Positions 33,588-42,374 of a stretch of 64,000 bases of DNA are shown piece by piece. Every line of letters starts with the position of its first letter. Position 1 is the first letter of the stretch. The notes below the pieces were generated by a model, which was not told the origin of the DNA, did not search any database, and saw nothing but the letters and a program-made list of their open reading frames with translations. Position numbers and translations under genes: made by a program. Origin of the DNA: Streptomyces luteolus (GTDB lineage Bacteria > Actinomycetota > Actinomycetes > Streptomycetales > Streptomycetaceae). Where the stretch lies: the NCBI RefSeq assembly GCF_029968015.1, contig NZ_JASCIS010000034.1, positions 1 to 64,000 of the forward strand. Direction: 5' to 3'.

Positions 33588-36500
33588 ATGTCTACTTCCT
33601 ATGCCGAGCTCGCCCGGCTCCTCGACGAGGCCTCGCTCCGCGACGCGCACCGTTTGGGGCGTCGCCTCGAAGGCAGCCGTAAGATCCGCAGGCCCGAGGC
33701 GCGGCAGGCGGTCCTCGACGAGATCGCGGCCGAGGCGGAGAAGTCCGCCGCGCGGATACGGGAGCGGCGTGCGGCCCTGCCGCCGGTCACGTACCCCGAG
33801 CAGCTGCCGGTCAGCCAGAAGAAGGACGAGATCCTCGCGGCGATCCGGGACCACCAGGTCGTGATCGTCGCAGGTGAGACCGGTTCGGGGAAGACCACGC
33901 AGATCCCGAAGATCTGCATGGAGCTCGGCCGGGGAGCCCGCGGCATGATCGGCCACACGCAGCCCCGCCGGATCGCGGCGCGCACGGTCGCCGAGCGCGT
34001 GGCCGACGAGCTGGCCACCCCGCTCGGCGGGACGGTCGGCTGGAAGGTCCGCTTCACCGACCAGGTCGGCGGCGACACGTATCTGAAGCTGATGACGGAC
34101 GGCATCCTGCTCGCCGAGATCCAGACGGACCGCGAGCTGCGCGCGTACGACACGATCATCATCGACGAGGCCCACGAGCGGTCCCTGAACATCGACTTCC
34201 TGCTCGGCTACCTCGCCCAGCTGCTGCCGAAGCGCCCGGACCTGAAGGTCGTCATCACCTCGGCGACCATCGACCCGGAGCGCTTCAGCCGGCACTTCTC
34301 CGACGCCCCGATCGTCGAGGTCAGCGGCCGTACGTACCCGGTGGAGGTGCGGTACCGCCCGCTCCTGGAGGAGGATTCCGAGGAGGCCGACCGCGACCAG
34401 ATCACCGCGATCTGCGATGCCGTCGAAGAGCTCCAGTCCGAGGGCAAGGGCGACATCCTCGTATTCCTCTCCGGCGAGCGCGAGATCCGGGACACGGCGG
34501 ACGCGCTGGAGAAGAAGAAGTACAGGTTCACGGAAGTGCTCCCCCTGTACGCGCGCCTGTCGCACGCCGAGCAGCACCGGGTCTTCCAGCAGCACACGGG
34601 CCGACGGATCGTCCTCGCCACGAACGTCGCCGAGACCTCCCTCACCGTCCCCGGCATCAAGTACGTGATCGACCCGGGCACGGCCCGTATCTCCCGCTAC
34701 AGCCACCGCACCAAGGTCCAGCGGCTGCCCATCGAGGCGATCAGCCAGGCCAGCGCCAACCAGCGCAAGGGCCGCTGCGGCCGTACGTCGGACGGCATCT
34801 GCATCCGGCTGTATGCGGAGGACGACTTCGAGGCGCGCCCGGAGTTCACGGACGCGGAGATCCTCCGTACGAACCTGGCCTCCGTCATCCTGCAGATGAC
34901 CGCCGCCGGGCTCGGCGACATCGAGAAGTTCCCGTTCATCGACCCGCCGGACCACCGCAACATCCGCGACGGCGTCCAACTCCTCACGGAACTGGGCGCG
35001 TTGGACCCGAAGCAGAAGGACGTGCGGAAGCGCCTGACGGAGCAGGGCCGCAAGCTGTCCCAGCTGCCCGTCGACCCGCGCCTTGCACGGATGGTCCTGG
35101 AGGCGGACAAGAACGGCTGCGTGCGCGAGGTCATGGTGATCGCGGCCGCGCTCTCCATCCAGGACCCGCGCGAGCGACCGGCGGAGAAGCAGGCGCAGGC
35201 GGATCAGCAGCACGCCCGCTTCAAGGACGAGACGAGCGACTTCCTCGCGTATCTGAACCTGTGGCGGTACGTGAGGGAGCAGCAGAAGGAGCGGGGCTCC
35301 AGCTCGTTCCGCCGCATGTGCAAGCAGGAGTATCTGAACTTCCTGCGGATCCGCGAGTGGCAGGACATCTACCACCAGCTGCGCACGGTCGCCAAGCAGA
35401 TGGGCATCCATCTGAACGAGGACGATGCCCCGGACCAGCAGGTCCACATCTCCCTGCTCGCCGGTCTGCTGTCGCACATCGGCATGAAAGACGTGAAGGA
35501 GTCCAAGGAGAGCGACCCGAAGCAGCGCGGCGGGCGGAACGAGTATCTGGGCGCCCGGAACGCCAAGTTCGCGGTCTTCCCCGGCTCCGCCCTGTTCAAG
35601 AAGCCGCCGCGGTTCATCATGTCCGCCGAGCTGGTCGAGACGTCCCGGCTGTGGGCGCGGGTCAACGCGAAGATCGAGCCGGAGTGGGTCGAGCCGCTCG
35701 CCGAGCACCTGCTGAAGCGCACGTACTCCGAGCCGCACTGGGAGAAGGACCAGGCGGCGGTGATGGCGTACGAGAAGGTCACGCTGTACGGCGTGCCGAT
35801 CGTGGCGCAGCGCAAGGTGAACTACGGCCGGATCGACCCCGAGCTCTCGCGCGAGCTGTTCATCCGCAACGCCCTGGTGGAGGGCGACTGGCGCACGCAC
35901 CACAAGTTCTACGCGGACAACCGCAGACTCCTCACCGAGGTCGAGGAGTTGGAGCACCGGGCGCGCCGCCGCGACATCATGGTCGACGACGAGACGCTCT
36001 TCGACTTCTACGAGCAGCGCATCCCCGAACACGTGGTGTCGGGCGCGCACTTCGACTCCTGGTGGAAGCAGAAGAAGCGCGACGAGCCCGAACTCCTCGA
36101 CTTCGAGCGGTCGATGCTCATTCGCGAGTCGGCCGAGGCGGTCACCAAGGACGACTACCCGGACCAGTGGCGTCAGGGCGGGCTGAAGTTCCGGGTGACG
36201 TACCAGTTCGAGCCGGGCGCGGACGCGGACGGTGTGACGGTCCACGTGCCGCTCCAGGTGCTCAACCAGGTCACGGACGAGGGCTTCGACTGGCAGATCC
36301 CGGGCCTGCGCGAGGACGTGGTGACGGAGCTGATCCGCTCGCTGCCCAAGCCGATCCGCCGCAACTACGTACCGGCGCCGAACTTCGCCAAGGCCTTCCT
36401 GGAGCGTGCGGTGCCCCTCCAGGAGCCGCTGCCGGTCACGCTCGCGCGTGAGCTGAAGGGCATGGCCGGCGTCCCGGTTGCGGCGGACGACTTCGATCTG

Positions 36501-37544
36501 TCGCGCGTACCGGACCACTTGAAGATCACGTTCCGGATTGTCGACGAGCGGCGCCGCAAGCTCGCCGAGGACAAGGACCTGGAAGCGCTGAAGCTCCGCC
36601 TCAAACCGAAGGCCCGCAAGGCGATCTCGCAGGCCGCGGCGGCGACCGCGGAGCGCTCCGGCGGCGAGTCCGTGGAGCGTACGGGCCTGACGGATTGGAC
36701 GATCGGCACGCTGTCGAAGGTCTTCGAGACGCGGCGGGCCGGCCAGCCGGTCAAGGCGTACCCGGCGCTCGTGGACGCGGGCGACTCCGTCTCCGTACGC
36801 CTCTTCGACACCGAGGCCGAGCAGCTGGAGTCGATGTGGCAGGGCACGCGGCGCCTGATCCTGCTCAACATCCCGGTGAACGCGGCCAAGTTCGCCACGG
36901 GCAAGCTCACCAACCAGCAGAAGCTCACGCTCTCCTCGAACCCGCACGGCTCCATCCAGGCCCTGGTGGACGACTGCGCGACGGCCGCCGCGGACAAGCT
37001 GATCGCCGACTTCGGCGGCCCGGCCTGGGACGAGGCGGCGTACCGGGGGCTCTACGAGAAGGTCCGCGCGGACCTCGTGGACGCCACCGTGCACACGGTC
37101 GGCCAGGTGCAGCAGGTCCTCGCCGCCTGGCAGGCCTGTGAGCGCCGCCTGAAGTCGACGAACTCCCCGGCGCTCCTGGCCAACCTCACGGACGTACGCA
37201 CGCAGCTGGACGCCCTGGTCAGGCCCGGCTTCGTCACGGCGACGGGGTTGCGCCGCCTGCCGGACCTGATGCGGTACCTGACGGCCGCCGACCGCCGCCT
37301 GCAGCAGATGCCGACGAACGTGCAGCGGGACACCACGCGCATGCAGAAGGTCCACGACATGCAGGACGAATACGCCTGGCTCCTTGAGCAGTTGCCGCAG
37401 GGCCGCCCGGTGCCGCAGAACGTACGGGACATCCGCTGGATGCTGGAGGAGCTGCGGGTCAGCTACTTCGCGCACGCGCTCGGCACGGCGTATCCGATCT
37501 CGGACAAGCGGATCGTGAAGGCCGTCGACGCGGCGGCACCGTAG
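33588..37544 (+). CDS. hrpA: ATP-dependent RNA helicase HrpA
   Basis: This 1318-aa DEAH-box helicase has the length of full bacterial HrpA. Motifs in order are Walker A AGETGSGKTTQIPK (near 95), the DEAH box IIDEAHERSLN (near 192), SATIDPERF (near 224) and QRKGRCGRTSDGI (near 390). The HA2 and OB-fold regions and the long HrpA-specific C-terminal domain follow. HrpA resolves stalled or collided ribosomes on mRNA in E. coli. ATG 33588 follows GGAG. Tandem tRNA-Asp lies just downstream. Confidence 0.96.
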   Translation: MSTSYAELARLLDEASLRDAHRLGRRLEGSRKIRRPEARQAVLDEIAAEAEKSAARIRERRAALPPVTYPEQLPVSQKKDEILAAIRDHQVVIVAGETGSGKTTQIPKICMELGRGARGMIGHTQPRRIAARTVAERVADELATPLGGTVGWKVRFTDQVGGDTYLKLMTDGILLAEIQTDRELRAYDTIIIDEAHERSLNIDFLLGYLAQLLPKRPDLKVVITSATIDPERFSRHFSDAPIVEVSGRTYPVEVRYRPLLEEDSEEADRDQITAICDAVEELQSEGKGDILVFLSGEREIRDTADALEKKKYRFTEVLPLYARLSHAEQHRVFQQHTGRRIVLATNVAETSLTVPGIKYVIDPGTARISRYSHRTKVQRLPIEAISQASANQRKGRCGRTSDGICIRLYAEDDFEARPEFTDAEILRTNLASVILQMTAAGLGDIEKFPFIDPPDHRNIRDGVQLLTELGALDPKQKDVRKRLTEQGRKLSQLPVDPRLARMVLEADKNGCVREVMVIAAALSIQDPRERPAEKQAQADQQHARFKDETSDFLAYLNLWRYVREQQKERGSSSFRRMCKQEYLNFLRIREWQDIYHQLRTVAKQMGIHLNEDDAPDQQVHISLLAGLLSHIGMKDVKESKESDPKQRGGRNEYLGARNAKFAVFPGSALFKKPPRFIMSAELVETSRLWARVNAKIEPEWVEPLAEHLLKRTYSEPHWEKDQAAVMAYEKVTLYGVPIVAQRKVNYGRIDPELSRELFIRNALVEGDWRTHHKFYADNRRLLTEVEELEHRARRRDIMVDDETLFDFYEQRIPEHVVSGAHFDSWWKQKKRDEPELLDFERSMLIRESAEAVTKDDYPDQWRQGGLKFRVTYQFEPGADADGVTVHVPLQVLNQVTDEGFDWQIPGLREDVVTELIRSLPKPIRRNYVPAPNFAKAFLERAVPLQEPLPVTLARELKGMAGVPVAADDFDLSRVPDHLKITFRIVDERRRKLAEDKDLEALKLRLKPKARKAISQAAAATAERSGGESVERTGLTDWTIGTLSKVFETRRAGQPVKAYPALVDAGDSVSVRLFDTEAEQLESMWQGTRRLILLNIPVNAAKFATGKLTNQQKLTLSSNPHGSIQALVDDCATAAADKLIADFGGPAWDEAAYRGLYEKVRADLVDATVHTVGQVQQVLAAWQACERRLKSTNSPALLANLTDVRTQLDALVRPGFVTATGLRRLPDLMRYLTAADRRLQQMPTNVQRDTTRMQKVHDMQDEYAWLLEQLPQGRPVPQNVRDIRWMLEELRVSYFAHALGTAYPISDKRIVKAVDAAAP

Positions 37545-37653
37545 CGCAAAAGGTGTGACGGGCCGCTCACGGAGAGCGAGTTCGACCCCGGCCAGCTGCT
37601 GCTGTAGAGTCTCTTCTCGCAGCGCAACGCACTGATCAAGCGCCGCAACACCT

Positions 37654-37728
37654 GGTCCTGTGGAGCAGTTTGGAGTGCTCGCCACCCTGTCAAGGTGGAG
37701 GCCGCGGGTTCAAATCCCGTCAGGACCG
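37654..37728 (+). tRNA. tRNA-Asp (GTC), second copy
   Basis: Identical to the tRNA-Asp at 30592-30666 over the whole 75 nt. It stands alone, about 110 bp after hrpA, and has its own terminator hairpin. Confidence 0.95.
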
Positions 37729-37736
37729 CACAGAGT

Positions 37737-37767
37737 CGAAGCCCGTATCCGTCGGATACGGGCTTCG
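37737..37767 (+). terminator. hairpin after tRNA-Asp
   Basis: CGAAGCCCGTATCC at 37737-37750 pairs perfectly with GGATACGGGCTTCG at 37754-37767 around a 3-nt loop. Confidence 0.85.
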
Positions 37768-37838
37768 GTGCGTCTTGACTCCGTCACGTACCGCCGGTAC
37801 TCACACACCAAGGGGTGGACGGGGCAAGGAGGTCGCAC

Positions 37839-38069
37839 ATGCGGGCGTCCCCACGACGGCACGAGACACGGGCACTGCTGCGGGCCCATCTGGCCGCGGC
37901 CTCCGGCTATCGCTTCGGGTACCGCCATCTGACCCGGCACTGTCCTGTCTGCCATCGCCTGCTGCGGCTGGCGTTGGAGTCGACCACTCAGATGGAGTCG
38001 GCCACGCAGCTGGAGTCGACCACTCAGGACGAAAGTCCCGCCCCTTCACGACCAATGCGGCCCTCATGA
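37839..38069 (+). CDS. DUF6274 family protein
   Basis: This 76-aa basic protein contains HETRALLRAHLAAASGYRFG and HCPVCHRLLRLAL, that is, a CxxC pair with neighbouring histidines that could bind a metal. I recognise this as the Streptomyces DUF6274 family; its function is unknown. A textbook AAGGAGG lies six bases before ATG 37839. The C-terminal third carries short repeats (ESTTQ, ESATQ, ESTTQ) encoded by repeated DNA at about 37975-38030. Confidence 0.82.
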   Translation: MRASPRRHETRALLRAHLAAASGYRFGYRHLTRHCPVCHRLLRLALESTTQMESATQLESTTQDESPAPSRPMRPS

Positions 38070-38601
38070 CGCCCGCCGGGGTGGCACGCTGGTACGGAGG
38101 AGGCGTGCGGCCGGGCACGCGGTGCGCGTGATCTCCCTTAACGCGTGACCTCCCTCAACGCGCGACCTCCCTTAGCGCAGAAGCAACTTGAGCCACAAGC
38201 TTCACCGGCTGTGACGGGTGTCACCGAACTCCTTTGAGAAACACCCGTACTTACACCCTCCCTACAAGGGGTCAATTTAATATGTGCAATTGCACCGCCC
38301 GTTGAGGGTTACCCCGGAGTCGTCCGGGCGCCCGTCCGACGGACTCCCACAGACCCCCTCACACCCCAACACGGCACGCCTCACCAGGCGTTCAAGGACC
38401 AACAGCGGGGCGCCGACGCCCGTATGAAGGGCACAAAAAAGATCGCGCTGGACCCGGCGGAGTCCAGCGCGATCGACGACGTACCCAAGATGCTCGGGCG
38501 CGGAGCCTGTTGGGGCAGGCTCCCGTCATATGGAGCTGTTTCGGGCGGTTTCCGGGTTGGGGGACCCTGAACTGCCCGGTAATGCAGTGCTAGGCGGTGT
38601 T
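38070..38601. other. intergenic region between DUF6274 gene and bldC
   Basis: No coding frame with Streptomyces bias is visible. The middle (38240-38300) is unusually AT-rich for this chromosome, with AATTTAATATG and GCAATTGC. The right part holds the bldC terminator at 38435-38474 and a second hairpin (GGAGCCTG with CAGGCTCC, 38502-38523). Confidence 0.5.
38435..38474 (-). terminator. rho-independent terminator downstream of bldC
   Basis: GATCGCGCTGGAC at 38441-38453 pairs perfectly with GTCCAGCGCGATC at 38462-38474. On the minus strand the stem is followed by a run of six T (38440-38435), a classical intrinsic terminator about 130 nt after the bldC stop. Confidence 0.85.
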
Positions 38602-38808
38602 TCAGGCCTCGCTGCGCTGCTGCGGAATCCCCGCAAGAAGCGCGCGGACCTCAGCCTCGCGGTAACGACGGTGCCCACCCAGGGTGCGGATGGACGTGAG
38701 CTTGCCGGCCTTCGCCCAGCGCGTGACCGTCTTCGGGTCGACGCGGAACATCGTGGCGACCTCAGCCGGGGTCAGCAGCGGCTCGGCATCAGGGGTGCGA
38801 GCGGTCAT
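38602..38808 (-). CDS. bldC: developmental transcriptional regulator BldC
   Basis: This 68-aa protein is a single MerR-type winged helix-turn-helix (LLTPAEVATMFRVDPKTVTR, then KLTSIRTLGGHRRYREAEV) without the dimerisation helix of classic MerR proteins. As far as I recall it matches S. coelicolor BldC residue for residue. BldC binds direct repeats cooperatively, represses sporulation genes and holds cells in vegetative growth; mutants are bald. ATG 38808 has GAGGAGG upstream. The leader is long and contains an inverted repeat at 38825-38846. Confidence 0.97.
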   Translation of the reverse strand: MTARTPDAEPLLTPAEVATMFRVDPKTVTRWAKAGKLTSIRTLGGHRRYREAEVRALLAGIPQQRSEA

Positions 38809-39324
38809 GAGCGGCCTCCTCGGGTGAACCGAACCATCTCGGTTCATTCCTCTAAATTCTGCACCTTGACCCACGTTGCCCGAAATGGCGGACGCGGGTC
38901 GAGTCGGTTATAGGACGAACGGCTTGTCCTCGGCACTACAACTACACCATCTGTCCAGCCACGTCGGCCAAACCGATGGAATTGCCCTCTCAGGTGTCCA
39001 TCAGCGGCGGAAGCCAATGGACCGTGCCATAGCGGACAGTCACGCCACTGTGACGATCAGTCACAGGGTGATCAGCAGTCATCAGGCCCCCCATAGAGTG
39101 CAATGCCGAGCACTCCGCCCAAACATGGACGGATGGAGTCCTCCCCGGACTCCTTGTCCTATTTTGGCACGAGGGTAGGGGAAGAGGGCAAGGGCGATGT
39201 AAGTGCGGTCCATCACGCTTGAGGCAAAAGCCCGGATCGGGACCTACGTCCTCGCCGTCCCCCGACCATAGACCCACGCCGCCTGAGGCATTGGCCCGAA
39301 GGGTCCGCTTTACGCGGATAATTA
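38809..39324. other. bldC upstream region
   Basis: This 516-bp gap holds the bldC leader and promoter. Short frames on the minus strand (for example 38990-39361) lack codon bias and are not called. The sequence at 38850-38870 and 38930-39080 is AT-richer than the surroundings, which fits a regulated promoter region. Confidence 0.5.
38825..38846. promoter_or_regulatory. inverted repeat in bldC leader
   Basis: TGAACCGA at 38825-38832 and TCGGTTCA at 38839-38846 form a perfect 8-bp inverted repeat with a 6-bp spacer, 17 bp upstream of the bldC ATG. It overlaps the leader just before the ribosome site and could be an operator or a translational hairpin. Confidence 0.6.
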
Positions 39325-40191
39325 CTAGCTTGCGAACTGCCGTTCGCGGACCGCGCGCCACCGTTCCACGAGCCGCGCATAGGCCTCACCGGCCCGGACC
39401 CCGTCCCCGTCGCGCAACGCCTCGATGCCCTCCGCGACATCCGCCGCCGAGTGGTCCGCGTCCAGGAGGTCGGCCGCAACGGCGTGCACCAGACCGCCGT
39501 AGTCGAGCTCGACCAGCGAGCGGGGGTGGAACTCCTCCAGCCAGCGCCCCACATCCACCAGGCCGTCGATCAGCGCCCCCTCGTCGAGCGCCTCCCGCAG
39601 CGTCCTGAGCGCCCGCGCGACCCGGCGCCGCGCCTGCACCATCGGCGTCCGGTAGCGCAGCACCGGCGCCCCCGCCTCGGTGCCGGCGTCGCCCGCCCCC
39701 TTCTCGTACCTCCGCTCCTCGTCCGCGACGAGCGCGAACCAGTGCAGCGGTACGTGCCAGATCGCCGTGCGGATCCACGGGCGGGCGTCGGGGTTGCGCT
39801 CGCGCCACTCCTCGTAGTCCGCGCTCGCCTGCCGGCGCACCACCGGCGGCAGCACCGCGTCGAGCACCGGCAGCGGCAGCTCCTCGGCCAGATCGCCGAG
39901 CGCCTGCCAGCCGCGCAGCCGGGTGCGCCAGGGGCAGACGCAGAGCACCCCGTCGACGTGCGCCACGAACGCGTCCGCGCTCTCGTGCGCCGGCACCGGC
40001 ATCGGCGGCGTGGGCAGCAAGTCGCCCAGGGAACGGCGGAGTTCGACCTGGTACGTCGGAAGCTGGGGGCGCTCCGCATAGCGCGCCCAATGGCCGCGCT
40101 CGGGCTCGGGAAAGGCCGCGAGAGGCTCGTACACGCGCAGGTACGAGGCATAGGGGACGCAGAGCGATACGGGTGGGGTCGCTTCGGGCAC
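39325..40191 (-). CDS. conserved hypothetical protein
   Basis: This 288-aa soluble protein has no signal peptide or membrane helix and is rich in Trp and Arg. Recognisable stretches are VSLCVPYASYLRVYEPLAAF at the start, VCPWRTRLRGWQALGDL in the middle and HVPLHWFALV further on; the C-terminal half is helical. I do not recognise a domain of known function; the style is that of actinobacteria-specific hypothetical proteins. GTG 40191 has GGGAGG about nine bases upstream, and the open frame beyond is non-coding. It is divergent from vdh. Confidence 0.75.
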   Translation of the reverse strand: MPEATPPVSLCVPYASYLRVYEPLAAFPEPERGHWARYAERPQLPTYQVELRRSLGDLLPTPPMPVPAHESADAFVAHVDGVLCVCPWRTRLRGWQALGDLAEELPLPVLDAVLPPVVRRQASADYEEWRERNPDARPWIRTAIWHVPLHWFALVADEERRYEKGAGDAGTEAGAPVLRYRTPMVQARRRVARALRTLREALDEGALIDGLVDVGRWLEEFHPRSLVELDYGGLVHAVAADLLDADHSAADVAEGIEALRDGDGVRAGEAYARLVERWRAVRERQFAS

Positions 40192-40426
40192 GACTTGCTC
40201 CCTCCCCTCACGACAGCCGGGAAAACCCCGCCGATCGTCCCACGACCCGACGCACCATGGAGTGATCCACGGCACTGCCTCCCTGGAGTGCCATGACAGG
40301 TCGTACTCTCTTGCTCACGCGGCCCACAGCCGCGCACCACCAGCTCGCCCCACCCTCCGCCTGCCACAAGCGGGCGGCGAGCCAGAGCTGGCCCCATCCG
40401 CCGCTACACACCTGGGAGTCACCACC

Positions 40427-41524
40427 GTGACCGAAGTGACCGGCGCGCCTGCCGACGTACTGCACACCCTGTTCCACTCGGACCAGGGCGGCCATGAGCA
40501 GGTCGTGCTCTGTCAGGACCGCGCGAGCGGCCTCAAGGCCGTGATCGCGATCCACTCCACCGCACTGGGCCCCGCCCTCGGCGGCACCCGCTTCTACCCG
40601 TACGCGACCGAGGCCGAGGCCGTCGCCGACGCGCTCAACCTCGCGCGCGGGATGTCGTACAAGAACGCCATGGCCGGGCTCGAGCACGGCGGTGGCAAGG
40701 CCGTGATCATCGGCGACCCGGAGAAGATCAAGACCGAGCAGCTCCTGCTCGCCTACGGCCGTTTCGTGGCCTCGCTCGGCGGCCGCTACGTCACCGCCTG
40801 CGATGTCGGCACCTACGTCGCCGACATGGACGTCGTGGCCCGCGAGTGCCGGTGGACCACCGGCCGCTCCCCCGAGAACGGCGGCGCCGGCGACTCCTCC
40901 GTACTCACCGCGTACGGCGTCTTCCAGGGCATGCGCGCCTCCGCACAGCACCTGTGGGGCGACCCGTCGCTGCGCGGGCGCAAGGTCGGCATCGCCGGGG
41001 TCGGCAAGGTCGGCCACCACCTGGTCGAGCACCTCGTCGAGGACGGCGCCGAGGTCGTCATCACCGACGTCCGCGCGGAGTCGGTCCGCCGCATCCTCGA
41101 CCGGCACCCGGGCACGGTGTCCGCCGTCGCCGACACGGACGCGCTCATCCGTATCGAGGGCCTCGACGTGTACGCCCCGTGCGCGCTCGGCGGTGCCCTG
41201 AACGGCGTGTCGGTCCCGGTGCTCACCGCGAAGGTGGTCTGCGGCGCGGCCAACAACCAGCTGGAGCACGCGGGAGTGGAGAAGGACCTCGCCGACCGCG
41301 GGATCCTCTACGCCCCGGACTACGTGGTGAACGCCGGTGGCGTGATCCAGGTCGCCGACGAGCTGCACGGCTTCGACTTCGAGCGCTGCAAGGCCAAGGC
41401 GTCCAAGATCTTCGACACCACGCTCGCCATATTCGCACGTGCGAAGTCGGATGGGATTCCGCCCGCCGCGGCGGCCGACCGGATCGCCGAGCAGCGCATG
41501 GCGGAGGCCCGCCGGGCCCGCTGA
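40427..41524 (+). CDS. vdh: valine (Leu/Val/Phe family) dehydrogenase
   Basis: This 365-aa NAD-dependent enzyme deaminates valine to 2-oxoisovalerate and ammonium, the first step of branched-chain amino acid breakdown that feeds polyketide precursors in Streptomyces. The catalytic Lys lies in GLEHGGGKAVI (near 88) and GPALGGTRFYPY marks the substrate pocket. A GIAGVGKVGHHL Rossmann motif (near 188) and CALGGALN are also present. Length and sequence match S. coelicolor VDH as I recall it. GTG 40427 follows GGGAG. A large inverted repeat downstream at 41541-41608 likely terminates it. Confidence 0.95.
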   Translation: MTEVTGAPADVLHTLFHSDQGGHEQVVLCQDRASGLKAVIAIHSTALGPALGGTRFYPYATEAEAVADALNLARGMSYKNAMAGLEHGGGKAVIIGDPEKIKTEQLLLAYGRFVASLGGRYVTACDVGTYVADMDVVARECRWTTGRSPENGGAGDSSVLTAYGVFQGMRASAQHLWGDPSLRGRKVGIAGVGKVGHHLVEHLVEDGAEVVITDVRAESVRRILDRHPGTVSAVADTDALIRIEGLDVYAPCALGGALNGVSVPVLTAKVVCGAANNQLEHAGVEKDLADRGILYAPDYVVNAGGVIQVADELHGFDFERCKAKASKIFDTTLAIFARAKSDGIPPAAAADRIAEQRMAEARRAR

Positions 41525-41829
41525 GGCGATCACTGCGGGTGACCCGCCCACGGGGGTTGTCTCATCACGTGGACATGACGAGACAAGCCTCACCCCCGTC
41601 GGCGGGTCGCTCGCCAAGAAGAGGTTAAAATCGCCTGTGACCAGCGAGGACGAAGCTCCTCCAGGGTCTTCGGGCAAGGCGCGTCCTGTGGGCGGCGTAC
41701 CGTATGGCCGCCGAAGCAGGTACCGTTGAAGCCCTACGGACCGGTCTCTCCGAGGAGAGCCCGTTCTGAATCATGAACGCGTGTCAAGACTCTGGGGCCG
41801 TCGAGCCCCGTATCCGAGGGGGTCGAGCC
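41525..41829. other. vdh - DUF3073 intergenic region
   Basis: This 305-bp gap has a terminator-like inverted repeat at 41541-41608 and a possible promoter -10 (TTAAAAT at 41625-41631). A small hairpin CTCTCC-GA-GGAGAG lies near 41747-41760, just upstream of the DUF3073 gene. No gene is visible. Confidence 0.5.
41541..41608 (+). terminator. large inverted repeat after vdh
   Basis: GACCCGCCCACGGGGGT and TGTCTC on the left face GAGACA and ACCCCCGTCGGCGGGTC on the right, giving a long, slightly bulged stem about 16 bp after the vdh stop. There is no T-tract, as is usual in Streptomyces. Confidence 0.7.
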
Positions 41830-42087
41830 ATGGGGCGCGGCCGGGCAAAGGCCAAGCAGACAAAGGTCGCCCGCCAGCTGAAGTACAGCAGCGGCGGGAC
41901 TGACCTGTCGCGTCTGGCCAATGAGCTGGGCGCTTCGACTTCGAGCCAGCCGCCGAACGGCGAGCCGTTCGAGGACGACGAGGACGAAGACGACCCGTAC
42001 TCCCAGTACGCGGATCTCTACAACGACGACGATGAGGACGAGGACGACGAGTCCGGTCCTTCGTCTCGACAACGCCGCGGCGCGTAA
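41830..42087 (+). CDS. DUF3073 domain-containing protein
   Basis: This 85-aa protein has a very basic start (MGRGRAKAKQTKVARQLKYS), a short middle (GGTDLSRLANELG) and a strongly acidic tail of Asp/Glu runs around residues 50-78. This bipolar layout is typical of actinobacterial DUF3073, whose function is unknown. ATG 41830 lies behind GAGGGGG; a longer frame starting at 41773 lacks support. It stands alone between vdh and the purF-purM operon and has its own terminator. Confidence 0.9.
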   Translation: MGRGRAKAKQTKVARQLKYSSGGTDLSRLANELGASTSSQPPNGEPFEDDEDEDDPYSQYADLYNDDDEDEDDESGPSSRQRRGA

Positions 42088-42112
42088 CCAGCTCGCCGCA
42101 CCTTCGCACTTC

Positions 42113-42140
42113 ACCCGGTCCCGGGTTCGCCGGACCGGGT
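42113..42140 (+). terminator. hairpin after DUF3073 gene
   Basis: ACCCGGTCC at 42113-42121 pairs with GGACCGGGT at 42132-42140, followed by TTTCG and a T-rich stretch. Confidence 0.75.
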
Positions 42141-42209
42141 TTCGTGCGTTGCTGGTTTTACGGGTCCTAGGTTGCCGGACGCTTTTTGAGTGCCCTTTTC
42201 CGTGGCTGA

Positions 42210-42302
42210 GGACGCGGGGCTCCGCCCCGGAACCCCTCCCCCGAGCTCTCGACTTCGCTCGAGCAGGGGGGACCCCCATCTCAATCGCCGGAGGGGCTTG
42301 AT
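42210..42302. repeat. Streptomyces-type dispersed intergenic repeat
   Basis: The element contains CGGGGCTCCGCCCCG (hairpin, 42215-42229), then CCCCGAGCTCTCGACTTCGC with CTCGAGCAGGGGGG (second hairpin) and CAATCGCCGGAGGGGCTTGA. I recognise this combination from many Streptomyces intergenic regions. It lies between the convergent DUF3073 and purM genes and probably ends both transcripts. Confidence 0.6.
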
Positions 42303-42374
42303 TCGCGCCGCAGGGAGCCGACCCAGCGCCGGACCCTCGGTTGCAGCTGGACGCGGCCTGTTTCCCGGCGGGGC

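Noticed and set aside
33204..37685. A 1493-codon open frame on the minus strand
   Set aside because: It is the antisense shadow of hrpA, whose plus-strand frame has all helicase motifs. High GC keeps the opposite frame open.
38990..39361. A 123-codon frame upstream of bldC
   Set aside because: It has poor codon bias, overlaps the neighbouring gene end, lacks a ribosome site and shows no recognisable segment.
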